This document shows, one piece after another, positions 13,796 through 25,021 of a stretch of 64,000 nucleotides of DNA. The notes under the pieces are model-generated. The model made no database searches. It was given only the letters and a program-made list of their open reading frames with translations, and was not told the origin of the DNA. Source of the DNA: Euonymus europaeus (taxonomy: Eukaryota > Streptophyta > Magnoliopsida > Celastrales > Celastraceae); NCBI GenBank assembly GCA_963580455.1, contig OY756970.1, forward strand, positions 19,096,001 to 19,160,000, in the 5' to 3' direction. Positions within the stretch are counted from its first letter, which is position 1, and each line of letters begins with the position of its first letter. The translations under genes were made by a program, and so were the position numbers.

Positions 13796-14350
13796 TTGAT
13801 GATGAATCGACTAATTTTTGTTATAATTTTCATTTTGTTCGATGTATCAACAAAATTTTCATCCAAACCGAGAAGTAACTCTTTCAGCATCGATTTTATT
13901 CATCGTGATTCAGTATTATCCCCACTTTATACCCATTCTCTCTTTCCATCATTGTTGTTGAGAAAAGTTGATCTGCGTTCCATCGATCGAGTCAAACACT
14001 TTAATTCATCGATGCACGTTGGTGAAAAATATATTGAGTTTGTGATGATCCTCAATCATGGTGACTATCTCCTGAGGTTTTATATTAGTTATTTTCATGA
14101 AATTCTTGTTGTTGAAGATACAGGAAGTAGCCTTATATGGACACAATGTGGTTTTTATGTTTTGTATTTTCTTTCCTCCAGGCCGTCCAACATGATGCCC
14201 TGTTGTTTTATTCCTAATTTTTATTAATGATACCTGACTGCTTAACAAAAAAAAATATGGACACAATGTTTTCCTCGTCTTAACGGCCGCGATCAAGATG
14301 CACCAATATTGTTTAATCCAAACAAGTCATTGCCAATTCTCTATAACTCG
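13796..14350 (+). pseudogene. CDR1-like aspartic protease, 5' fragment
   Basis: The frame starts with a hydrophobic signal-like stretch, then shows family landmarks of plant nepenthesin/CDR1-type aspartic proteases: FSIDFIHRDSVLSPLY, a GDYLLRF block and the first active-site motif DTGSSLIWTQC at about 14120-14145. CDR1-type enzymes are secreted proteases linked to defence signalling. Directly after WTQC the frame is cut by a small L1 tail (14150-14254). The protease reading resumes after it (a QDAPI-like block followed by FNPNKS) and is lost by about 14350. The second active-site motif is absent, so the gene is dead. Confidence 0.75.
14150..14254 (+). mobile_element. 5'-truncated L1 3' end with 15-bp TSD
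   Basis: A 105-bp insert ends in cttaacaaaaaaaaa and is flanked by perfect 15-bp direct repeats, atatggacacaatgt at 14135-14149 and 14255-14269. Its 3' part (ttattaatgatacctgactg before the A run) is typical of plant L1 tails. A poly-A end and a TSD of this length are the signature of target-primed reverse transcription. Confidence 0.85.
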
Positions 14351-14576
14351 AGATTTTGTCGGGCCCCGCATAAGAAGAGCCAAGGGAAGGAGAAGGAACT
14401 ATTGTAAAACAAGTAGTTGGTATCAACAACTTCGTACATAAGATCCAACTGGAATATTCAAGCAGTGTTATGATAAATCGAAATCCACAAAGATCAACTT
14501 TCCTGAAATGATATTGCATTTTAGTGTCGTACGTAGATGTTCATTTACAACATATACGCATATTTTTTGCGCTTAA

Positions 14577-14624
14577 GTGTTTGGCAACACTGCCAACGGA
14601 ACGCCGCGGAAGTGAACTTTGTTG
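14577..14624 (+). pseudogene. Possible CDR1-like protease 3' remnant
   Basis: The segment gtttggcaacactgccaacg followed by cgcggaagtgaacttt resembles the clear protease 3' end at 36135-36271, which starts gtttggcaatactgccaact and continues gccgcacaagtgaacttt. It is probably the degraded C-terminal end of the protease pseudogene at 13796. Too short for certainty. Confidence 0.4.
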
Positions 14625-14640
14625 AAAAATTGATTGACCA

Positions 14641-15639
14641 TGGCAACCGAGCCAACAACAGCAACCGAAAAACCAGAGCATTAGTGTTTGGACTCTGTAG
14701 TAGTAGTAAGAGTTAAAATACTCTTCCCCATTCCTATGATAAGGAGTGCTACCTGTAGCGAACCAGGTTAAGTTATGCATTTAATGATTCTTATAGCTTG
14801 ATAAATTCAAATGAGGTATAGTAGGATACCCTTTATAAAAGATAACCTATGTGAGTGGGAAGCGAGCCACTTCTTTGATAATTTTGAAAGGTTAAATTCT
14901 TTAAAGTGCCCTCACTAAAACCAGGAAGTGTTTTGGAGCCAAAATGAACGCAGTCGTGAGAATCAAGAATTCTTCGAGAAGGTAATGTGCGATTCATATT
15001 GTCTTGGTTTACACTAAAAGCTCACCAGTTCAGAACATCAAGTTCATTGGATAGCCGAGAAAATCTGATAGGTCTCACTAGGAAAGGTTCAAAACCTAAA
15101 GCTACTTAATTGACTTCGATGTAGTAACTTTTCACTGTTACTCTCTCTCTATCTTCCAAGTCTACTCTTTATTTCAATTTGGACATGCAATTTCCATTCA
15201 TGTGGAGATTGTTGGAAAATTGATTGAATTCAATTGTCTAAATTAAAGGTTACAAATGTGGTAACTGAAAATCTTAGACTTAATGACCATGAAGATTTTG
15301 AAACTGAAAATCTACCTTTAAATCTAATTTATTATTGAGCCTTTTATAAAGGACTACTTCTCTTTGTAAGAAAGAAACTCAAGTTTTACAAGTTATCAAA
15401 AATTAGTTTTGTCCACGGTTTTTTTTCTTCCAATTTTGTGTCAAATCCTTGAGAGAGAGGTAATAAGATTCTTGATTCGCCGTTACACTATGTATCGTGC
15501 TACCATAGTGTGTGACAAAATAGACCTAGGAGGTGATATTACAACAACTGCGAGCACATTGAATTATAGCTGAAAATAATTCATCTCTATCAATTCTTTT
15601 TTTTAACAAACGAAACTTGTTCTTGTTGAAAGGTCTGTT
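14641..15639. other. Spacer with no recognised gene
   Basis: Only short unrelated open frames are present and no protein family was recognised. It may contain further decayed protease sequence. Confidence 0.4.
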
Positions 15640-15820
15640 GTATTTGATGCTTATTATCAATGCATTTCAAGGTCTGTTGCCCTTCATCCAAAAAAAAAAA
15701 AAAAAGTTCTCCGCGAATGTTGGGTCGCCGGCCCGAATAGGGATTTATATAGATTAAAGATCTAAAATTGATAATTAATTTTATTTTGTAGGAAACACAA
15801 CTTTAAGAGCACTCACATTA
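15640..15820 (+). repeat. Direct repeat A, left copy (contains L1 poly-A tail)
   Basis: Starts gtatttgatgcttattatca, runs through a 16-A tract and gttctccgcgaatgttgggt, and ends aagagcactcacat. It is almost identical to 18169-18345. It contains the end of an L1 element plus about 115 bp of the DNA downstream of the A tail. Confidence 0.9.
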
Positions 15821-16130
15821 TAACAAGGATAATACAAAGGAAAAAATGTGTTCACTCTTCGTCTTTTTTTAATAAAGGGAAAACGTATGAGGTTCAAATT
15901 AAGAGTTCGAGATTACATATGATCTAGTTCGCCGACTGAGCTGCTTGAGATTCGTAAATGTGTTAGACTTAGTGTCTTAGTTGTCTCTACATTCTCTTAT
16001 AAACAAACTAAGGGTAAATAGTACAATTGGGTACTCAAAGAATAGCTACATTCCAACTATTGAGGTTTGGATTCATCCAACTTGGAAACTAAAGTTTTTA
16101 TTTTGTTCCAAACTTAGACACCGGGTCGAT

Positions 16131-16248
16131 TTTTTAAGATTCAAAGCAATCTCCCCTAACTGGTTGATTCCCAGTTCTCGATGACTATATATCCTTTATC
16201 TGGGAATCAACCAGTTAGGGGAGAATATATTGCTTTGAATCTTAAAAG
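16131..16248. repeat. Long near-perfect hairpin
   Basis: The left arm 16132-16174 ends actggttgattcccag. The right arm 16200-16247 begins ctgggaatcaaccagttagg. The arms pair over about 43 bases with a small bulge near the middle (an extra atat in the right arm) and a 25-base loop. It may be a small foldback element or a local inverted duplication. Confidence 0.85.
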
Positions 16249-16439
16249 AAGAATACTGATTACACATTCTCGTGTAAAAAAAAAAAAACCCTTATACATT
16301 TCTTCTCATTATGTACGAAAATAATATGTTCCTGAGATTATAAGGCCCATTGTTCCCATGTTACAAGGCCAGCTAACAAGAATAACAACAAAAGGTTGCT
16401 CGAAGTAGTGTGTTAGTGCCTACCTATAATATGCAAGTG

Positions 16440-18232
16440 TTCTAGTTCCCCGATAGCCTTTGCAAGGAGCTTAATCGGATTGTTCGTCAGTTTTGGTGGA
16501 AGGGGAGGTGGATTCTCGAGGCATTTCTTGGCTTGTGTAGGATTATTTGTGTAAACTGAAGTCCATGGGTGGTATGGGTTTTCGGAATTTTGCGGCCTTT
16601 AATCATGCTTTGCTTGCAAAGCAAGGGTGGGGAATTATCAAACATCCCGACTCTTTGGTTGCTTGTGTCCTAAAGGCTAAATATTTTTGATCTTGCTCGT
16701 TTATGGAAGTTGATTCTTTATCTCATTTTTCCTTTGTTTGGAAGAGTATTTGCTCGGCGAGATTTTTATTGCGGGATGGGCTAAGTTGGAGAGTTGGAGA
16801 TGGGGCTTCTATTAATATTTGGAATGATAAAAAGGCTGGGAATCAACTTTGTTTCAATTTTTTTGAGAGAGAAATTCCTCAATTTGTTACAGTTAGCTCG
16901 CTTATTGATCATCGTACAAACTGGTGGAATGCTCAGTTGATTAGGGAGAAATTTTCGGTGGAGGAAGCTCATATGATTTCACAAACAGTAGTTAGCCCGT
17001 GCCGCGGGCTGATTCTATATGTTGGGATGGAACTGTGAATGGTCATTACTCTGTCCGAAGTGGGTATTATCGTGCAATGGACATGAGATGTCGTTTAGGC
17101 CCTAGTGGTTCAAGCAGAGATATTAATTTAGAAAACTGGGCTTCTATCTTGGCTCTAATTTGCAGTTGATCTGGAATAGGCAAAATGCTATTATTCATGG
17201 AGGTACAAGCCTTACTCCTACTCAATTTCTTTTGAGGTTTCAACCCCAACAAATATATATATTATCTCTTCCCAGAGAGAGTGCCAAGGGTTTTGGTCCA
17301 TCTAAATCCATAAACCGTGTTGTTCAATGGAATTTCCCACCCTCCGATTTTGTCAAATTAAATTTTGATGCAGCTATTAATGCCATAGATCAGAGTACAG
17401 CCTTTGGATGTATTATTCATGATAATAATGGCTTACCTTTGGGTGCTTGTACTGAACGGAGGCCAGTGGCTCTAAGGCCGAACTTGCTGAGGCATATGCA
17501 GCTGTCGGAGCAATTCAATGTGCAAAGAAGAGGGGATTCTTAAAAATCATTTTGGAAGGGGATTGTGTTGGGGTGATTAATGCGGCTAATGACTGTTCCG
17601 GTGTGCAGAATTTATCAGAATGGGGGCTAGTTATCAGTGAAATTAAGAAGCTTTGTGCTAGTTTTGTTTCTTATAAGTGGTCTTTGTTCCTCGGGAAGAG
17701 CTCACCCACTGGCAAAGAAGGGTTTATTTTCTAATATGCCTCAGATTTGGATTGAGGTGCCTATGGAGGTGGTATCTTTAAGTCAGAATGATAGGCTTCC
17801 AGACATTATACGAGCAGAGGGTTCTTCCTTTACCTGATTCTATTTTGGTTTGCTAGCTCATCTCCATTGATTTTGTAGTCTGTTTTGGTGCGGGATTGCT
17901 GGTTTTTCTTGATAGATAGAGTCTCATTATTTCCCCTGGAATGGTGGTTGGGTTCTTGTTTAAATTCAGCTTATGGGCTATTTTTATTCTGTGTCTACTT
18001 TAGGTTGGTGTTTTTCGTATTCCTTTGGGAGGAGAAAGTCTCGGCCGAGAGGTGGCTGATGTATTTTTTTCTTTTCAAACATCGGAAGGGGAATACCAAA
18101 CAAAACCCGACACTTGATTTCCCGAGGCTAGGCAACACCAACAACATCTTCAGTAAGAGGTGACTGATGTATTTGATGCTTATTATCAATGCATTTCAAG
18201 GTCTGTTGACCTTCATCCAAAAAAAAAAAAAA
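16440..18232 (+). mobile_element. Decayed L1-type LINE (RT end, RNase H)
   Basis: Fragments of a plant non-LTR retrotransposon in order: the end of the reverse transcriptase region (GMGFRNFAAFNHALLAKQGW at about 16570), a WRVGDGASINIWNDKKAG block at about 16785, SVRSGYYRAM at about 17053, then an RNase H domain (WNFPPSDFVKLNFDAAINA at about 17330, EGDCVGVINAANDCSGV at about 17555, LAKKGLFSNMPQIW at about 17710). The tail ends in a 14-A tract at 18219-18232. Stops and frameshifts break it, the zinc-knuckle segment before RNase H is missing, and the 5' end is lost. It cannot be autonomous. Confidence 0.85.
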
Positions 18233-18345
18233 GTTCTCCGCGAATGTTGGGTCGCCGGCCCGAATAGGGATTTATATAGATTAAAGATCTAAAATTGATA
18301 ATTAATTTTATTTTGTAGGAAACACAACTTTAAGAGCACTCACAT
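18169..18345 (+). repeat. Direct repeat A, right copy
   Basis: Partner of 15640-15820. It differs by a shorter A tract (14 against 16), two fewer T in a T run and a few substitutions. Past 18345 the sequence goes straight into the 3' flank of the receptor-kinase unit, which is also found at 30090 and 26970. Confidence 0.9.
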
Positions 18346-18666
18346 CATTACCTGTAGGTTGAATATGTAAAAATACGGATCTGGACAAAATACACTCTAC
18401 ATCAGTATCTCTTAACAAGTCTCTAAAAGACAGACAAGTATCTAAAATATAGACCACAAGGGGGATGGTGACAATCCAACTTGGTGTATTCCAAAAGTCC
18501 TCCAAACATGTTATTAATCTTGCACATCTGTACCAGAAAAATAATTAGACCATCAAATCTGAAATTCGCATATTTAAAATAAAATTTGAAAAGAAAATGG
18601 TTTTCAAGTTCATTAAGTAGGTATTTTAGCATTAAAACCAGAAGAATATGTAGCCTTTGTTATATC

Positions 18667-21600
18667 CTAGTTCAGTTCTAAAATAACAATAATACCTTCA
18701 TATTGGAGTGTACGTTTAGTACCCCTGTATCCATATATTTCACTTTGAAGAAGTTTGTTCTTGATCACACGGAGCTCAGCTACGACATCACTGATGTTCA
18801 TCCTATCTCTTGGGAATTCTGTAGAACAAGCAACCCCAATTTCAATTATTGAAATTAAGCATTCTTCACGAATTTTGTAACGGGCCGCCATGCTTCTCGG
18901 ATGATGTTGATTGTCTGTACTTGTGTCCCCTTCTTCTATTTTTTGAACAAGTATCGGATCTGCAATCTCAACCATTCGCTGAGGCAAGCTAGATTTGGCA
19001 AGGTTGTGAAGGTTCAAACCATCTTCGAACATGTCCTCCGTCGGCCTCTTCCCTGTGAACATCTCTAGCAAGAGGATTCCATAGCTATAGACATCACCAT
19101 TTGTTGATACCTCACTTCCCATGCCGTATTCTGTGGTTAACAAATCATATATAGAGCTCAAAAAATTTAACAAAGTTTATGTTATGCAAGGAAGACATGG
19201 AAGATTTTAATACCTGGAGGAGCATAACCAACAGATCCTCTTATCCCAGCAGAGCTTGTTTGACTAGTAGACAAGTTATTGTTGACTTCCTGAAGAAACT
19301 TGGATAACCCAAAATCACCAACATGCCCAATCATTTCATTGTCCAAAAGAACATTGCTTGGCTTGAGGTCACAGTGAACTATCCCAATTTGGCAATGATG
19401 ATGAAGATACTCCAATGCACAAGCGACATCAATGGTGATATTTAGCCGCTGGAGAAAATTTAATTTCCTTGGAGACTCATCAGTTCCAAGTATTGGATGT
19501 AGCCACTCCTCTAGGCTCCCATTAACCATGAACTCGTAAACAAGCGCCTTGAAATCATTACCCCGATAATCAACTCCTGAACATGCAGTGAGTACTTTGA
19601 CAAGATTCCGATGTCTTATACTCCTCAGTGCCTCACATTCAGATATGAAACTCCTGGAAGCACCACGTCGGAGAAGGTTAAGCACCTTGACAGCAATTAC
19701 CCGTCCATCCTGATCAAGAATTCCTTTATAAACTGAGCCAAAACTACCCACACCAATCAGATTGGCTGAGGAGAATCCATCAGTAGCTTTTAGAAGACTT
19801 CCATATGACACCTTCATAAGCAGATCCTCAGAGGAGTTTGAAGTGGTCATTTTTCTTTTCTTTCTTAACCAGCAAAAATACAGAATGGACAGAGCAATAG
19901 TTACTCCCAAAATTGCAGAAACGATACATATTAGCATCTTCAAGTTGCGGGTCAAGGTCCTGCTTTTGTGCTCTTTGAAATTACATTTAGGCAGTTGTAA
20001 TTCAGGCACACCCCCACAGATTTTAATATTGTTCATGACTGAAACTGCACTTGCATTCTTCAAGGAACCTTCTATGGGTACCGCACCCTCAAAATCATTG
20101 AAAGATAGATTTAAATATAGCAATTTAAAGCCTGCAAGGAAATCGGGAATTTTGCCTGACAAATTGTTGCGAGAAAGATCCAAATATTGAACACCCTTCA
20201 AGGAACTTAATGATGATGGGATGGACCCTTCAAAGAAGTTACCCTGCAAGTATAGTTTCTCCAATAAAACGCAGCTGCTGAGACTGCTGGGAATGTTGCC
20301 AGATAACTTGTTGTATGAGACATCCAATCCACCTAAATTTGCCAGCTTTCCAACTTCACTGGGAAGAGAACCAATCAACTGGTTTTGAGATAAATCTAAT
20401 ATGACAGATAATGAAGAAAGACTGAAAACTTCTGGAGGGATGGTACCCCTAAAATTATTTCGAGAAAGAACCAATTCTTGCAAATTTTTGCATTTTGCTA
20501 AGCTTGGAGGGATGCTGCCCCGCAGATTGTTTTGATCCAATCCAAGGTTGCTCAAGTTTGTCAAATTTCCCAAAGAAGACGGAATTTTCCCTGAGATTCT
20601 GTTTGCATCCAAATACAAGACCACGAGCTTTTGAAGCTTTCCAATATCAAAAGCAATGTTACCTGAGAGATGGTTGTCCCAAGCCTCCAATCTCTCCAAG
20701 TTGATTAGATTCCCTATCCCGGCTGGAATGTTTCCAAATATTGAATTGCCATCTAGGGTCATGTAAAAGATATCAGTTGAGTAATTTCCAATAGACACGG
20801 GCAATTCTCCTCCGAGATTGTTATCGTTTATAGACAACAACTTTAATCCGGTAGCATTTGTCAAAGAATATAGGAAGCTTAAGTCATTGGTTCCCCCACT
20901 TCCAAGAAGGTTATAGGCCATGCTTAAATACTTAAGCATGTGCAGCTTTTCCATAGGGGGGACACTTCCGGTAAATTTGTTTCTTGCGATCTGAAATTGT
21001 ACTAGATTTGAGGCATTTGATATTGAAAGAGGAATAGATCCTGAAAATTGATTAGCTGGAATTGAAAACCATTGAAGATTTGGGAGTGTGATGGCTAAGT
21101 TTGAGGGAAGAGTCCCATGAAGTTGGTTAATTCCCACATCGAAAGTTGTGATTGAAGAGAGATTGAAGATTGAGGGAGGGATATTGCCTGACAATCTATT
21201 TATAGCCAGAGTTAATTCTGCAAGACTCTTTAGTTTGCCTAAGGCATCAGGAATGGACCCTTCTAAATGATTTTCAGTTGCAGAAAATAACTGAAGAGCT
21301 GATAAGTTCCCAAGAGAAGAAGGTATAGTTCCGGTCAGCACATTGAAATCCATATAAAGAACTTCGAGTTTAAACAAGAAACCAAGCTCCAAAGGAATTG
21401 TTCCTACCAGCTTGTTAACACTAATTCTAATACCTGCAAGGTTAGAGCAAGCAGATATGTTGGTAGGAATTCTTCCACCAAGTGAATTATTGTGAAGTGC
21501 CAAAAGTTGTAGTCTTCTCAACCTGCCAATCTCTGGAGGGATTTCATGGTTGAAACTATTGTTAAAGAGACGCAGCTCCCTTAGGAAGCTCAAGTTTCCA

Positions 21601-21884
21601 ATGTATGGTGAAATGGAACCCGCAAGTTTTTTGGAATCCAAAGCTAACATCACCACCCTCTGGCGCCGGCGACTGCATCTAACACCTTGCCATCTGCAGA
21701 ATTGTGTAGTCCTGTTCCATGAGTTCAAAACTCCCAGAGGGTCATCAGTTATTTTGGCCTTAAATTGAAGCAGAGCTAGTTGGTCTGTCTCATTCCCTCC
21801 AAGGCCATGGATAGGCAAGAGAAAGCAAGAGAGAAGAAAAGAGAGAGTACAAATGAAGGAGGAATATGACCAGAATTGCCTCAT
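18667..21884 (-). CDS. LRR-XII receptor-like kinase, copy 1
   Basis: Two exons, 19214-21884 and 18667-19130, split after the kinase GYAPP as is usual in the family and joined through a GAA codon, give 1044 aa. Order: signal peptide (FICTLSFLLSCFLLPIHG), LRR N-cap (DQLALLQFKAKITDDPLGVL), some 20 leucine-rich repeats of the NxLxGxIP type, a membrane span at about residues 640-665 (LICIVSAILGVTIALSILYF), then a kinase with GVGSFGSVYKG, VIAVKVL, HCDLKPSNVLL and DFGLSK. Cys before the catalytic Asp marks a non-RD kinase, as in EFR, FLS2 and Xa21, so it is probably a plasma-membrane pattern-recognition receptor. Closest type is At3g47570-like. All key kinase residues are present. The C-terminus (QYEGIIVILELN) is longer than in copy 2, because the reading frame runs into the flank. 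Confidence 0.92.
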
Positions 21885-22624
21885 TGAGTAGAAAAATGCT
21901 CACTCACCAAAAGTGAAGAATAAAGAACTGGAAAAGAGATTTTTAGTATTTAATTGGGTTGGCTTTAGGTGAAAAAAGAAGGACGAGGAAGATGTTGTAA
22001 CACAGACAACACAGATAGCTATAAAGTCTAATGAGAATCAAGCCAAGATACATTTAGAAATCTGAAACACTAAAACATCTTCAGCAGAATTTAAAGGAGT
22101 TGGTATCTACTGTTTAACGTAATTCACTTGTTTGACCTGTTACTATAGAAGAGTAGACCAAAAGAGGACTTGAAAGCTTATACAATTTTCACACTTTCTA
22201 TAAAATATCACGACAAGAAAGGGAGAGAGTATTTGGACCCCATTTCAAAATTATGAACATTAGGCAAGAACAAGTTGGTTCGGGATAGGCTACTGAATTT
22301 CTCCCAATCCCAATTTTCGCAAGTATGAAACTAGTGTTAGCATTGGTTTCACACTTATGAAACTAAGCAAGAACACGTTTGCTTGGGATAGACTGCTATA
22401 TTAGGCAACGGGACATGAAATATTTAAAATGGTAAATTTATGAATGTGCATATACTGTTCTTTAATATAAATTATATAATACAAAATAATCACATCAAAT
22501 TATTTTAAAAAAAAATCGAAATTAATAATTAATTAAAAATAAGGGTCAATTTCGGAAATAAAAATGTTTGATGTAAAATTTATTAGTTAAAAAAAGAACA
22601 GCTCGAAAAACAACCCCACAAAAT

Positions 22625-22838
22625 TGTCGAAATGGCCCCTGTACTTTTAATTTTGGACCATTTAAGTCCCTCTACTTTGAAACAGACCAAAAAAATCCTT
22701 GTACTTACTAAAACAGTTCACAGTTAGCCCTTCTATGTTTTTTCCATCCAAAAATATTGAGTTGGCTGTTAAGTGGTCCGTTTCAAAATAGAATGGCTTA
22801 AGTGGTTCAAAATTGAAAGTATAAGGGTCATTTCGAAA
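22625..22838. mobile_element. Foldback MITE
   Basis: Arms of about 64 bp (22625-22688 and 22775-22838) are inverted copies. The left begins tgtcgaaatggcccctgtac and the right ends agtataagggtcatttcgaa. The loop is about 86 bp. No coding capacity. Flanking target duplication was not resolved. Confidence 0.75.
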
Positions 22839-23020
22839 CTTTTTCAAAAAAGAATTACATATTTTACACAAAAATCAACAGAAAATCTGATCAAAAATAA
22901 AAAGTTGACATAATAGACCGATAACCGACTAAACAATTTAATCGAAATATGTCAAAAAAAAAACCAAAACCGACCTTCGATACCCTAATATTTGCAATGA
23001 AATCAGCTCCAAAACCAGTG

Positions 23021-23932
23021 TGTTGGTTTTTAATTTATAAAATCTAATTAATAATTGCGAGATATATTTAACCAATTGAATTTTGTGATAATTGGGTGAT
23101 GCTGAGCAGTGAAGTAAGTTACTACGGTAGGTGTAGTAAGTTACTTCATCTGCACGGGCTTTAAGATTTTAACTTGTGGGATTTTAATTTTTATTGCATA
23201 GTGGGCTTTATGTAAATGTTTGTAGTTAATAGATTGTCTTATGCAAGTGGGATATGAAGTCTATTCATATATGGATAGCTACATAAGAGAGTTATATTGG
23301 AAGTTAAACATGTAAATACCGTGGGTTGTCTTTTATTATGCTTATATTATCACTTTCAGTATTGGATATGTGATATATCTTTTCAGGTGTTAGAATGATG
23401 AGATTGTTTTGTGGAAAAAGAAGTCTACAAATTCAAGGCACGCGTTGACTATAAAATATCCATGCAATCTAGTCTTGGGGTTACGGAAGTTACGTTTTTC
23501 TTTGAGATTGGAACATTGAGTTTTGTAACTTTAAAAGAGCGAATCACTTCATGGTTTCAAGTGTGAGTTTGAGTGTTTAATGAGTGATTTGTAATGAGGG
23601 CTTTTGTATTGAAAATTATTCTTTGTGAGTTGTTTGTGTGTGAGGACTCATGAGGGATTCAAGAGTGGACTCTACCTTGTTGAGGTTGAGTGAGGTTGAA
23701 GCAATACACTGAATGGGAGGGATGAGCGATGTCTTTAGTTTTAAGATAGGGTTGTAACTCCTGATTCGTTTTAGTGTATTGTTCCTCAAGGTTAGTCGTT
23801 CATAGACTCGAGATTTTTCCCAGGTTGGGTTTTCCTCGTAAAATTCTTGGTGTTTGATTTTCGTTTATTTTTCCGCAATTTCAATTTTCATATTTATTGG
23901 CTAACGATCTTGGTGAGAAATAACAACTCTCA
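23021..23932 (+). mobile_element. Solo LTR, 912 bp, TSD CAGTG
   Basis: Begins TGTTGGTTTTTAATTT and ends ACAACTCTCA (TG...CA), flanked by perfect 5-bp duplications CAGTG at 23016-23020 and 23933-23937. The 3' part (gactcgagatttttcccagg, then ggttttcctcgtaaaattct) has the look of a Copia-type LTR end. No internal retrotransposon sequence is attached, so it is a solo LTR left by recombination. It lies about 1.14 kb upstream of the copy 1 start codon. Confidence 0.8.
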
Positions 23933-24187
23933 CAGTGAGAAAGAAGAATAATTGTAAGCGAAATGATTGGGCGTGGAAGAAGAAAATGTAAAAGGAGTCA
24001 TGACTCATCGTTTTATTACAAAGCATATAATAGATTGATTGATTGAAGAGTGTGTATTATCTATCATATGTGAGAGCTTTCTTCTCTATTAATTAATTCT
24101 CCTTCAAAAGTTGTATTCCCACCCCCAAAGGTGTGAGAATACAAGTTTTCCCACCCCCATTTTCTCTCCCGACAAGAAAATAAAGAG

Positions 24188-24640
24188 AAAAACCTCGTGG
24201 ATTCTACTTTAATGTCTTCTCATCCTCGGTAGTACTCGTTTTTTATCAGTAAATAGAACTCGTGAAAACAAGTTAGTGGAATTTAAAAAATACTAATAAA
24301 CCACTAGCCATTGTAGTGGAAATTGCTGCTCAGTCAAGTCTAGCGGACGTAGTAATCACGTTGATGAAAATAGGTAATTGAGATCTATAAATACTCAGGC
24401 CACCATAAAAATGGATTACAACCACAGGACTAAAAAAATAAACGCAAACACGATCAGATCACTGGATATTCTTGGATGACATTGTATTACACATGGACCT
24501 TATTAAACGACCGCCGATGATCCCGTACTCCACCAATCTATGCCGAGAAATAGAGACTAAAAGAAGTATTACACAGATTACTACTTGGATCTACAGTATG
24601 AATTCAAACATTTTCATAAATGAGAATCTTATACTAATAA
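24188..24640 (+). repeat. Distal upstream part of receptor-kinase unit, copy 1
   Basis: Starting at aaaacctcgtggattctact and running to about 24640, this matches 34482-35110 with many small differences. A piece (gaaatagagactaaaa and on) recurs a third time at about 35326-35440. It shows that the duplicated unit reaches well beyond the gene and its near promoter. Confidence 0.75.
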
Positions 24641-25021
24641 TGGATTGCATGTAGCATATCACAACTTTCAAAATTTTTTAGTTTTTGACATTAATGGATT
24701 GATGAGTAGAAGTTTTAAGATTTCTGCTGTATATCTTTTTCAACTATGACCTTAAGGTGTTGATCCCTCCTTCAATGAATTTTTTTGATGGGCTTCCTTC
24801 AGTGAAATTGTCTGAATGGAAGTTTAGACATTTAAAACCACTTTCATTGATTTGTTCATGTTGTGAAGTATGAATTCCCAAGTCAAGTATGCTTTGGTAG
24901 TTTAAGGTTATGGGCCGCGTCATAGATAAACTTTTTCCCCTACTAAGATTCCCTCTTAGCAATGGGCGTGGATTAACTTAATTATGTTCTCACTTATGTA
25001 ATTGAATTTTCTGTATGGGAC

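Larger units (their letters stand above)
22452..24185. other. Block upstream of copy 1, absent from copy 2
   Basis: Copy 1 and copy 2 upstream regions align up to tttatgaatgtgcat (about 22452 and 34478) and again from aaaacctcgtggattctact (about 24190 and 34482). The 1.7 kb between holds the foldback element and the solo LTR described below, plus some unassigned AT-rich sequence. Confidence 0.7.

Noticed and set aside
19762..20190. Plus-strand open frames opposite the receptor kinases (also at 20495, 21550, 31573, 32026, 32300, 33364)
   Set aside because: They are antisense shadows of the leucine-rich repeat and kinase coding sequence and repeat in both copies because the genes are duplicated.
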